Source: Corythucha ciliata (taxonomy: Eukaryota; Arthropoda; Insecta; Hemiptera; Tingidae). Taken from it: a stretch of 64,000 nt of DNA. The position numbers were made by a program, and so were the translations under genes. Shown here one piece after another: positions 48,414 through 60,600 of the stretch (position 1 is the stretch's first letter; each line of letters begins with the position of its first letter). The notes under the pieces were generated by a model. It searched no databases and was not told where the DNA came from. It saw only the letters and a program-made list of their open reading frames with translations. Where the stretch lies: NCBI GenBank assembly GCA_038030265.1, contig CM075938.1:48973189-49037188 (forward strand), in the 5' to 3' direction.

Positions 48414-48961
48414 GCTCGGCCACCGGCGCACCAGTTGGAATTTAAAACAAATTGTGAGTTATCTGGCAAAAAATGCGTCACACATGTGCCAATATTTGTC
48501 AAATATCTTAAAATGCGTTTCAATGTCTAGCTAGTTCGTTGTGAGTTTCAGGTGATAAAATTGACAAGCAATGGCGGAAAATTCTGTTTCAGCGCACAAA
48601 TTTCAAGGTCCAATACGTGCCCTCAGAGCAATAAGTTCAGTTTCACAGCCAACTATAGCCATTTCAAAGGGCTAAATTGGCGGTTTCCGAGTCGTGCTTG
48701 TCACGACGGTCATCAAGCGAGTACGGTGGCCAAGTGACGTGCCCGAGGGGGGGGGGGAGTTAGGTGCCTACTCTGGAAACGTACCCGACCAAATCGAGGG
48801 CTTTTCCCCGTGGCTTTCGGTTGTGAGAAGGGGAGGGGGAGTAAAAATCGCGATCAAAAAATCTATCTTGGCGACGGCGCATGCCCTCTCTCGGCGGACG
48901 TACCGTATTTGAATGAGGACAGCCTCAGCTCGAGGCTGCTCATCATGAATCATGACCACAC

Positions 48962-49245
48962 GGGGGGGTTGTATTAAGCTCGGTGCACACGATGCATTTT
49001 TCGAAGCATGTTTACTTGCATGGTGAAAAAAAACATATGATCCCCATCAGTGACCGGATGTTTTTTAGAACAGGCAGGCCATCATGCTTCAAAAAAATGC
49101 ATCGTGTGCACCGAGCTTTAGAAAAGTGGAAACACATGTGAGACGAGATTGACTTAGGCAGCTAAAATTTATGCACACATGGCTGTGAAATTCATTCTCA
49201 TCTCGTCTCACACGTGTTTCACTTTTCTATTACAACCTCCCTGGT
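48962..49245. mobile_element. MITE nested inside another palindromic MITE
   Basis: The outer element has ends GGTTGTAT-TA-GAAAAGTG and CACTTTTCTATTACAACC, with inner arms ACACATGTGAGACGAGAT and ATCTCGTCTCACACGTGT. The inner element (about 48973-49121, AGCTCGGTGCACACGATGCA ... GTGCACCGAGCT) interrupts its left arm and is flanked by TTA on both sides. A TTA duplication is typical of PIF/Harbinger elements. The inner element is the same family as 22991-23140. Confidence 0.75.
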
Positions 49246-49319
49246 CACTGGATCACTCTCACATCCAACACACGCCCCAGAGTACGGTGGAAGAATTTGA
49301 CACAGCAGACATCAATGTG

Positions 49320-49780
49320 GGCAACTCCCTCTAAATTGGTCTTTTAAAAGCCAAAACAGGGAAAATAGTTTTTGTTTTTTGGAGAGTCGAAACAACGAAA
49401 TCCCAAACCCTCGAAAAAGATTTTCTAAAAGAGCCAAACCTGCGAAATTTGGGTTTTAAAGAGCAAAAGTCGCAAAATTGAATTTAGGAAGAGCCAAACC
49501 ATTTTTTAAAAAAAGAGGCAGGTCCGCGAAATGGATATCTTGAAAGTGGAAAACCTACCAAATTGAGATTCGATTACCCAAACCAGTGAAATTGACTTTT
49601 TAAAAAGCTAACCTCGCAAATTCGTTTTATAAATACTGAACCCTGCGAAATTGTTCTTTAAAAAACCAAACCGGCGAAATTATTTTTTTGAGAGAGCCAA
49701 TCCAACAAATTTGGTTTTGAAGAGCAAAACGCGCAAAATTGGGATCTTCCAATGACAAAACCGCGTCAAACTGGTATTAT
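49320..49780 (+). repeat. degenerate array, family A
   Basis: Units resembling GAGCCAAACCTGCGAAATTT with GGGTTTTAAA; GCRAAATT cores at 49442 and 49472 are 30 bp apart. Confidence 0.7.
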
Positions 49781-51592
49781 TGGTTTGTCATATTTGTTTT
49801 TTTGCATGAGACAACACCGTGAAATTCGATACCAACGTCTAAGGACTTCAAAATTCCAATTTTCTGCACCCCTTTCCCTTAACGCCCCTTCATGGTCACT
49901 GTCTTCCGATTCTGAGGGGAGGGGGACAAAACTGTGAGTGGCCAAACCTAGTTTATGGGGCCATGTCTTTGTCTAGCAAGGTCGACTGTATTTGCAAGTT
50001 TCCGGTAGTTAATCTGCCAGTTTCAAGACCGTTTTATGAGTTTCTGACGAGAAATACCCCAAGGTATACTGTTTTGTGGCTAAATTACCTTTTTTTTTTT
50101 GTTCTAACAACAAAAAAATCGCCGCGGATTGCGGCGATAAATTACAAGTTTACACTCCGTTCCCCGGTCAAATGGTCAGTTTGTGGATTCATTCATGAGC
50201 GGGATGGCCAGTTTGATGGGTCTAAGTTGTCAGTTGCAACAGTTACGGTGGGTTCCATGTTCATTTGAAGACACATTTAAAGTTCAGAGCCAAAGTAATT
50301 ATTTTTTTTGGGTCAAAATTGACACATTTTGCATATTGGTAAGAAGAAGTGAGAGTTTTTCATGGATGAAGGTCCTTGTCATGTTTGCACAGACATTTAC
50401 ACACACATTTACTTTCTCGGAGTAAACTAACGACTTACAGGAAGATTACATTTTTCGTATTGGATAGTCAGTTTTGACTAAGGACTTGACCTCTACGACG
50501 TTACGATTTTAAGACCGCCTGCGGGAGGTTTAGAGGGGGGTACATGTACAGCGTTTTAAAAGGTTAACTTTGGTTTGAAGGGGTGAACACATCAAATTCT
50601 AGTTATCGCTGTAACCAATACCGTGAAAATGAGGATGGTGACTTGAAAATCAGCTGTTTCGCCCCCTAACCTCCCTCTGTGGTTTCTCAAGCGAGAAACC
50701 CGCGAAATTGAGTTATATTAGATACATTCTGCGAAATTTTGGTGTTAAAAGGGCTAAGCCCGCGAAAATGGACTATTTTTGTGTGCCAAATCCGAGAAAT
50801 TAAGGTTCAAAGGGGTGAAAATCTATTTCAGGGGCATACTCTTGCTCTTAATATTAAAACCCACGAACGAAAACGTTTGTTTAGCGCCATTTCTACTCTT
50901 TAAGGCCCGATTTCACCAACTTCTTAAACCAAGATCAACAACTAATCACGATTACAATGTAAACACTTGTATCAAATTTCATATGTGCCGCTGTTGGCAA
51001 CTAATCACGATCAACTGTAAGCGAGATCCCTAAATTGTATGTTTACGTGTGTTAAGTCAAAATTTCCGTTTGTTTTGAATTTCGCAACATAATTTTTTTG
51101 AAAAACATTGGAAGTTAGCCACACCGCACCCAACCGTTTGTTGTAATTTCATCCGTGGTCCGAGTTCCGTGAAGTTGTTCGCACCATCAATGTTTTTGTT
51201 TTTTTTTATTTAAATAATATTGAGAATGACAAACAAACGAAAAATATAGAGAAACAGACGATTTCACGTCCAGATGTGCCACTTAACAAATTATTTCGTT
51301 CATGGTTCTGGGAGCTTTAACTTAGCCGCATCCAAGTTCGTTCGTTATTAAAGGGCTTGAAAGGTTGAACAAGTGAAAATGTTGGGTAAAATACATAAAA
51401 AAAAATAACTATTTTACGTCCAGATATGCCGCTTATCCGCACCAAAATTTGTTTGTAGTTGAAAGCGCTTGAAAGGCTAAACCAACGAACATTTCGGCTA
51501 AAAAACGATAGTAAGACTAGAAATGGCACTAAACAAGCGATTTCGTCCATGGGTCGGGTTACGTGAAGTCGGCCCCGCACCTATCCAAATAA

Positions 51593-51625
<33 letters not shown>

Positions 51626-51640
51626 GTATAGTTGAAATGC
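49781..51640. other. intergenic; scattered repeat units and A30 run
   Basis: Family C/D-like units occur near 49970-50250 and 50690-50830. A TTTCACCAACTTCTTAA-type MITE end lies near 50910. A run of 30 A occupies 51595-51624. No gene is recognised. Confidence 0.4.
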
Positions 51641-51950
51641 TAAACAAACGTGAACTAACGGTAAACAAACGAATATGACCATTTTCGAAGTGTTCTGCGT
51701 TACGGGTCGGCCGTTCAGGTCAGGTTCACGTGCGTTACCTTCATGGCTAAAATTGAGAAATGTTCTGTACAACCTCCCCTCTATGTCTAAAATGAGTAAA
51801 AACGCTAATGTGCTATTCTTGTGGAAATTCCACGGCCAAACTTGAGGGAAAGCGCTAATTCGCAGCTGAAGTTGAGAAAAAACGCTTATTCCCGGCAAAT
51901 ATCGAGAAAAAACGCTAATTCGTGGACGAAATGCAGAAAACGTAGGGTGA
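51640..51950 (-). repeat. degenerate array, family B (reverse)
   Basis: Units resembling TTGAGAAAAAACGCTTATTC with CGGCAAA, at about 30-35 bp spacing. Confidence 0.65.
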
Positions 51951-52219
51951 CCGAACGTCCTTCTAATTAGAGCGTCCGGGCTAATTTTCTAGGTGTTGGG
52001 CCGATGCCACAACTGTCCTCTTTTTTGTCCAAACTTGTAATCTCCAATGGGTATAAACTCCCCCCCCCCCACCACATATTTCACATTCATTGCTTTGTTA
52101 AAAAGCTGCGGCGCCAGCGCTTAGTTGTAAGGTGCCCCAGTCACCGTTGCGCCATCACGGTACTCATAAGAACCGGTAAGCCTAGGTCAGGTCGAACACT
52201 AGAGGCTTGGTTTTGCTAA

Positions 52220-53190
52220 AAAAAAACACACACACATTTCGTGGGTTTTGCATTTTCCAAATCCAAATTTTGTGGAATTGGCTCCATCAATAACAAGGTT
52301 TGCGGATTTAGCTACTTTAAACCTCAATTTTGAAGATTTTTACCATATCAAAAACCAAATTACGTGGAATTAGCGCTTTAAGAAATCAGTTTTCACAGGT
52401 TTGGCTAATTCATTAAACGTATTTTACTCTTTTCAAAACCAAATTCCTGGGTTTGGCTTATTCCAAACCAAAAGTACATCATTTTGAATCGTACAAATCC
52501 CACAAATTTGGCGGATTTGCACTCTTTCAAAATGTGATTTCGCGGATTTGGCTCCTCCAATCACCAATTTTACAGATATTTTGCTATTTAAAAACAAATT
52601 TTCGTTTGGTTCCTTCTAAAGTCGGTTCCACTGGTTCACCCAATTCGAAAAATAAATCGTCAAAAAACGAACGACGAAACAAAAATTCTTGATTTTGGCT
52701 CATAACTATAAATTGCATTTTCTACGAACAAAATGTCACCGATTTTGCTCCCTCGAAACCAAACAATTTTGCTTCTTCTTGCTATTTCGGAATTTTGCTA
52801 TTTCAAACCCTAATTTTGCGTATTTTCATTCTTTGAAAAACTATTTTTTGTGGTCTCAGTTTTTTCCTAGAGTCAGTTTCACAGATCTCGTTAGTTTGGA
52901 AATAAAATGTGTCCCTTTCATCGGGCAAATTCACAAATTTGGCAAAACCAAATTTCTGGAATTTTGATTTTTAAAGCCCAACTTCTTGGATTTAGCACCT
53001 TCTAAACCAATTTCAGGAATTTAAGCTTTATCAAAAACTTAAAGTCAAGGGTCAAAAGGTTTGGTTAGTCAAGAAAATAATTCGGCTCATTCAAAAACCA
53101 AATTTCGTGGACTTTAGCTTTTCCATAACGAAATGTCATGAATTTGGCTCCTTCGTAGCAAAATTACACGGATTCGTTCAAACCCCAGTT
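52220..53190 (-). repeat. degenerate array, family A (reverse)
   Basis: Units resembling AAAACCAAATTTCGTGGATT with TGGCTCTTTC. Upstream at 51950-52220 is a GGTGACCGAACGTCC element end and a run of about 10 C. Confidence 0.7.
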
Positions 53191-54624
53191 TTGTGGAATT
53201 ATATCCAATCAATATCTATTCTAATGATCAAATCCCAATTTCGATGGAAACACCAACAGAAAGGCTGAAGTGGTCGTGTGGGAGCACCTCCCTTTTTCTC
53301 CCTCGTTCGCATTTCGGTTTGTGGTGCTTTGGGCAGTGGATTATGTTCTGCTACTATGATAGAGATTCCCGCCCCGCGGTGTAGGACCGCCACTCGGGAA
53401 GAAGTATGAATTCATTCCGTTTTTCGGTATTTTCTCAGTAAAAATAGTGTCACCGTATTTTGTCATTTTCCCTCTATTTCATGTTTCCCCTGGAAGTCAA
53501 GACACTGGCTACGCTACGTTGCAGACTCATAATACACAAAATTTAGATTAAAATGGAAAGGCTTGAATGAAATTATTTAAATTACGAATACGACTCATCT
53601 TACACCAATCACATGCTTACCGATGCCTGACGAGTCAATTTTTCGAAGAAAAAAAGCATGGAAACACTAAAAACTTTAGAAACGTGATTTTTTAATTTCA
53701 AAATCGTCTTATCATAATTTTATCGATCCGGTGAACAGCGCTGTACCCTGCCACTTCTGAGCGAGGGACGTCCAGTCATATTTAAAAGTTCTGTCATTTT
53801 ATTGTTGTCTCTGTCAAATTTACGCAGTAAAAGCGATAAAAGTATGAGAAAATGGCTCATTCACAGTTTTTTGGACTTTATCGAGGAGTGAAAAGCTGGA
53901 AAAACTGGTTCTCCTTGAACGTTTTTCCTTGACATTTACGTCATATATGGAATAACGGTGACCAGCTGTTGCAGTGCAGGGTCGCCGCTTCTTCATCATC
54001 ACACTCTCCTGACACCCCCGTCGTCCGTTCCAGTTTTTTACGCCCGACGCCCGTAGACACCTGCCCCTCCGGATCCATCCCCACGAAAATGCTTCGAGTT
54101 CTACGGGAATCGGCGGTAGTAGATGGCTAGTCGCCCTTAAAACAAAATAAGAACGCACGCCAAAAAAAAAATAAGAATTTCCCCCGCCTTTGCCTCCCCA
54201 ATAATCAGTTTTCACCCTCACTACCGTCCGTGATGGGGAGTTTCGCGTACTCGCGCGAGATTTCCTTTACTTTCTCCCCGTCTCTCTACGCTCGGTTTTG
54301 TTACCATTTCGTTAAAATGTAGCTAAAGTGCTCGGGTTCGGCGCGGGTGAAGTGTTGAAGAAGTTCGAAATCGAATCAATTCCAAAGGAGGTCGCATTTT
54401 CCCCCCCAATTTTTGTCTCCCCTCCCCCATCTTCATTGTCACAATTGTACGGCCTTCGTATCGCTATTTTCCTCTATCAATTTTCTTCGACAAAAAAGGT
54501 GAAACCCACGACTTCAGTGAAGCTTTTCCGCGGCTTCCCTCTCGAATCTACTGAATCTCAAAATCGCGTCCCTTTTTGTCGGATTCCCAGTTCCTGAACG
54601 CGATCCTCCAAGGCGGCGAAGGCG
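53191..54624. promoter_or_regulatory. KSR upstream region, no other gene recognised
   Basis: About 1.4 kb before the KSR start. A 133-codon minus-strand frame (54221-53820) has no recognised domain and a low-complexity basic composition. C-rich tracts occur near 54400. The KSR promoter and 5' UTR probably lie between 54240 and 54624, but no core promoter motif can be fixed by eye. Confidence 0.35.
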
Positions 54625-57600
54625 ATGGATCTCGGTGAAGAGTGCGAAAGAAACTTGGAAGTTTTACAGTCGATGATCGACACGTCGGCCGATCGTCTGA
54701 ACGGACTAAGAACTCGTTGCGCCACTTCAGCCGAGCTCACTCAGCAGGAAATTAGAACGCTTGAAGTAAGTATAACACGAAATTTTGTATGCTCTCGCCT
54801 GGCAATTTTCACGGCCTACTAACTGGTTTAATGCTGAAAACACCAAGTTGGTTCTACGTGAATTGCCTTCTGGGCTTCGAAATTATGTTACTGTCTAAGA
54901 AAGTTATTTCTATCCCTCGTCGTCACCAATTTATTCGACGATTAATGTTTTATCTCAAAATGACGCTTTTTTTTTTATAACTCCTGATAAGACTAAAGCT
55001 ATGACTCTTGATGGGTCTGTTTCATTGTCAATATTGAGAGATAAATATGACAAGTTCCAATAGATGGGCCTTTGCCGAGTTCGTGAGCACCCAAATCAAG
55101 GCGAGGCCATTGGGTTCGTACTATACCGAGATCATGGTCCCCAAGCATTATCTGACTTGGTTTTTGGGTAATATTTGACTCTTCCACAACTACAGGTGCT
55201 TGGGGGTTAGCATTGCGAATTTTTGTTTTTGGGGCAGTTTTTTGAGTGAGGAGCCAGCCCTGGGTGAATGACTTTTGATGAGCCAATTTGGCTTTTTGAG
55301 AAAGCCAAGATGTTGGTGTAAAATTGTCACTTAAAATACGGTGACCAGAGATCCTTCGTGCTACTTTACAGTTTGTAGTCTTCTGGTCCTTTAGGATCCT
55401 CAAAAGGACCCTAAAAGGTACTTCTTTTAAAAAACTGCTGTTCTTTCAGAAGGGACTCATCGATATGAGGGGGGGGGATAATTAATTGGTACACAGAGTG
55501 TGCTACCAACAGTACCAACATTAATGCTTTCTACACTTGTACGTACTAGAGAGGAGCCGTGCAAGACGCCTGGGTGCACAGGCGCCGGGCCATCTCCAAC
55601 TCGTTGGGGCTGGTGGGGTGTCGGGAGGACTGGGTGGACTGTCTTGCACGTTTGGTGTCGGGCAGGTGGTTGCCGGGGGCTCTTCGCCATCTCGATGACT
55701 TGGTGGTGGAGGCCTGGCAGGGGCGTTGGGCTGGCAGTACTACTGGTAGGCGTTTGTTCGGCTTCTTGCTCGACGTAAGGATTCGGTTGGCAGCGGCCAG
55801 GTGGTTCATACCTGAACACGCTGCCACCTCGATCCTCACCGGTCATGGATCGTTCAGCGCCAAGTTGTGGCTATTCCGGCGGCGGGACTCTCCTTTGTGC
55901 CCTTGTGGTGACGAGGACGAGACCGCTGATCACGTGCTGCGCCGCTGCGGGTTCTATGACGACTTGCGTCATCGGGAATGGGGAGTGGAGGGCCCCGTCA
56001 AGCAATACTCGGAAACGGCCAATTTACCCATTCAAACTGGCTAATAGCATTAAAACTTGATATTTTGCCCTTAAAAAACCACAAACTCTTGACATTTTGC
56101 CCGAGATAAAGATTTTCAACGGCAAAATTGGCGATTTGTCGTGGAGATAATGTCGATTTTTGCCTAGGGTTGCCAGTTGACCGGTTTTCGACCGGCCTGG
56201 CAGGTTTTGGAAGTCCGAGGCCGGATGCCGGTTTTCGGATTTGCTCATTTTGTAATAATTTTTTCTTAATTTTTTCTCATTAAACTATTCGTAAGGGAAC
56301 TTAGCGACAAGATTTTATTTCTTTAAAACGTCGGGGATGATTTCGTGACTTTCGTGTGACTTGTGCAGGCTGGCACCGCGCTAACTCTCAGCCTAGGTAG
56401 GGCCTATTGTATTATCAGTTCCAGCGGTTCAGTCACTGTATTGTATGGTTGACAGCGTGCGGCGACCTTTAATCGGAGTAGTCCATTTGCGTAAAATTCT
56501 GCTCTGGGCAGTTCATTTCCAACCTTCTTCTACATTAACATATTTAATTAAGAGAAAACGTATGGAAATTTACTGTCGCGAGGCAGATTTTTTGGGGAAT
56601 CGAAAACGCTATTAGGCCCTCCTCAAATTGAACCTGTGAACATACACATACTGGTTCACACATTCACAGTCAATTATTTTTGTCCGCGCGTGGGAGTGGC
56701 CTGGGTTCAATTTACAGTGGGTCACCCGGTATATATTTATGTAATACACGACTTATACATATAGGCCGGTTTTCGAGCTTTTCAAATCTGGCAACCCTAT
56801 TTTTGCCCCAAAAAACAAACTCCCCATGGGCTATAAACCGTGAGTCAAAGTCCAGAAAAATCAAATTTGATTCAAAAGAAGTCAAAATAAATGACGACCA
56901 AAAGTGGTTTTTTTTTTTACCGTGACAAGTTTCAGAGGTTATCCAGATAAATGCTAGCCGCCTCTGAATACGGCCATTAGTCTACTTCGCAGACCAGTCA
57001 TTCATACAACAAATTGTACGGCCGAAAATCCGTGACATTGAAACAATGAAGCCAAGTCGGCGCGAAATTTCTACACTCAGAGATGAAAACTGCAAATATC
57101 TGGTCTAAATATCAGCGAAATAACACGTTTCTGGTATTTACTTTCGGAAAATGGCAAGTTCTTGGGTCTTTTTTTGCTGCGTGGGATCCCGTCCTTCCGG
57201 TCCCGATAGCACCCTAAGCTTGATGACGAGCCACGAAATTACGTCATTCAAAGCCAAATATCTACGAAATTGTGAGCTTCGCGGGGCTGAATATTTTCAA
57301 AATTTCAAGTTTCGTATCTTTGTCTCAATAACCGCGAAAACCGGGCCAGCCGGCCATGACTACTCCCAAAGTCTTGACGAATAGCTACAAAACGAGTTCC
57401 TTGGCTGAACATTCGCAACAACGCTAGTTTGAAGTCTTTATTTTCGCGAAATTTCAACTTGCTGGTCGCTATTTTCGCGAAATTGCGAGTTTTGTATCTA
57501 TATTTTCGCAAAATTGCGAATGTTCTGGTCTTTATTTTTGCAAAATTTAATGTTTCGGGTCTTAATTTTTGCGAAATTGCCAGATTCGGGGCTTTCTCCT

Positions 57601-60600
57601 GGAACTTATGACCCGCTTCGACCGTTTGACGAACATCCGCCAAATTGCAGCTAAGTTTTCGGGCTGAATAATGTTCGTAAAATTGTAAGTTTCTGGTCTT
57701 TAGTTTCGTAGAATTTCAAGATGCGCGTTTAGATATTAACGAAACCGCTAGTTTCTGGGCTTTTTAACGCGATATTGCAAGTTTTTGGTCCATTGTGTTG
57801 GAAACAGCAATTTTCTGGGCTTCTTTTTTTAGTGGCCTTAAACGCTCTAAGCAATCGGCTCCCGGCTGCACCCATAGCCAGACGAATAGCCGAGAAATTG
57901 AAACTTTCAGGGTGAAGTATTTGTGAATTTGCAAGTTAAATCCAGATTTGAGCGAAATTACAGGTTTCCCGGCTGAGTATCCGCGGCGTTGCTACTTTCG
58001 GGTCATAATTTTTGCAAAAATGAAAGTTTCGGTTCCTAATTTTGGTGGGACTGTAAGTTTCGGGGTATTTTTTCTAGTAGCCGCGCCCCGGTTCAACTGG
58101 AGGCGGCGACAGCACCCAAATCTTGATGAATAGCGTCAAAATTACATCATTTGGAGCTAAGGATTAGTGAGCTCGCAAGTTTTCGGGCTAAATAACCGCG
58201 AAATTTCAAGTTCACTATTGTTCTTCTATGGGCTGGATAGCTCGTACATCTTTAATGATTTATTGCTAAGTTTCTTCGACGTTTGTACTCTATATTTATT
58301 TATTTTGTATTCTATAGAGCCCCTAAAGGCCCCCTAAAGTCCAGGATCTTTCTCTTGAAGCAAACATCCAGTGTTGCGGTATCAGGGCTGAAATACGCGT
58401 TTTATAGCTGAAGGAATCGGATTCTGGAGGGTTTTTCCATACTTTTGTAGTTTTTTGTTGAAAAGTCAGTTTCTATGGGGTCAGTGGTAGTTTCTAGGTA
58501 ACTCAGTCAGTTTACATTTCAAGTTATTTTGTCAGTTTCTAGGCCACTTTGTTAGTTTTCAAGTCACTTCTGTTTGTCAGTTTCCTGGTAATTCAGTCAG
58601 TTTTCTAGTGTTTTTGTCAAGTGCCAAGTAATTTTGTCAGTTTCTAGGCCACTGTGCCTGTTTCCAGGCCACTATGTCAGTTTTTAAGTCACTTTTTCAG
58701 TTTCCAGGTTACTATGTCAATCAGATAAATACTGCTACCACCACCACCACCACCAACAGGCCGCTTTGTACGTTTCCAGGTTATCTAGTCAGTTTCCTGG
58801 CCACTTTGTAAGTTTCCAAGTCACTTTGTCAGTTTTCAGGCTACTTTGTCAATGTCCAGGTCACTTTCCTGCAGATAAGTTCAGTGTTTTTGACAGATGA
58901 AAGACAATTTTCGCGGTCGACTTATTGTTTGACATTTTCATTTGAATTTATTGAAGGAACATAAAATGTTGTGAAAAGTGCACAACAATGGTCCTGCAAT
59001 TAAAAGTTTGCCCGGAAACCCTATAGGCCAGGAATTCGCCCTCCGCTTTCATGTCGGCAGTATCCGCCTATGGCTTTTAGAGGCCAAAACCGAACCGTCT
59101 CCTTTTTGTGGGCAGCCCAGAAGGTCCCCAATACGTTGATCTGCATGCCGGTACGAGTACGTAGTACGAGAGTTCAAGCCAACATGAAGACTCGCTATAC
59201 TACCACCGTCACTACTGCCGGTTTGACTGCCACCGTCAAACTGCCGTTAAGTACCAATAACGGTACTAGGGACCCCACCGTGTCCCGAACGTCCCGACAC
59301 ACTCCTCGACATCACAAGGACTTGTTGCCTCCCCTCAGTCCTCTCCATCGAGCCTTCTGGAAAAGAAATGTCCCAGTTCCACGCTCAACCGGCATTACAG
59401 ACGGCTCGTCAGGGACAAACCGGCTCCGCCGCCCCCGGTAAAGCTGGAAGATCCGTACCATTCGAAGCTACCTCCCCCCCTCCATCCGACTGTATCAGCA
59501 ACACTTTTCTTGCACCACCTACCGCTACGTCACGCTTACCAGGCGGTGCTGTGGCACCTTCACCTCATCCTACCCCACAAGTGGAGCCCCCATGGTGGCA
59601 AACCGTCATTTCTCATGTGAGACTGGTATCTCGACCTTGAAACTGTCAACTTCACCCAGGAAACTGATAATTATTGGTTTCCGATCCAAAAATTCTCAAT
59701 TTTCGATGTATATAACGAGCAGCTCACCGCTACTAACTAAATGAGCAACTGATCCGTTTAATTGTCTACTAACTCGATATTTGTGTGTGTTTTTACAGGG
59801 AAAAATTATTAAGCTTTTTTCAAGTCAGCTCTTGACCAAGGCCAAGCTACGCGAAACGGGGAGTCAGGCTGGTTTTCACAATTTTCCCTCCGTGAAACAG
59901 TGGCTCCAAGTTGTCGGCCTTTCACCTGAGTCGATCGAGGTGAGAATTTATTGAATGTAATTGTTTGTTTAGGCCATTTATGGTGTTTTTATCGTTGTTT
60001 TTTTTTGCAGGCCGTCGGGCATCGGGTTACCACGATCGAAGCCTTACAGGAAAAATCTGAACACGAGCTGAGCATGCTTCTTGTCGGAAGCGAAAAGCAA
60101 GAAGAGCTTCGTCGACTTAATCGAGCTCTGCACAATCTCAAAAGATACACGGGTTTGAATAAAATTCCTTTTTTTGCGTGTTTGTTTCGTTTCGTTACTC
60201 TTTTTTTAATATTCTAAAGCGTAAAATTGTGATACGCGTATCTTTCATTTCCTTCCGGTCGTCTGGTCATGCATGTTTTTTTATCCTCTCGGCAGAAATT
60301 CTGGTTAAAGGAGAATGCGACACAGGAGAACAGCCGCTCTATTGGGACTCGTGGGATCGAAGTAACGCTCTTTCGCCGAGGACCAATCACCGTAAAGGGT
60401 TGTCTCGTCAAGGGCCTTTACCCTGCGGTCCCTCTCCTCCTTCACCACCCTCTACCCCGCCTAGTTTATTTAAAATGAAAGGTAAAGGATTTTGTTTACA
60501 TTTTTGTTTTCTATGTATTTTTCTCCTAATACTCGGTGTTTTTTATCAAAAGAATTTCGCGGAAAACTCACCCCACCCTCCAAAATGAAATACGGAGGAT

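Noticed and set aside
53820..54221. 133-codon minus-strand frame upstream of KSR
   Set aside because: No domain, no splice partner, low-complexity composition; probably chance in a promoter region.
55559..56044. A cellular gene for the 161-codon frame
   Set aside because: The Trp/Arg-rich stretch plus CCHC knuckle and homology to 61440-61990 identify it as a LINE fragment.
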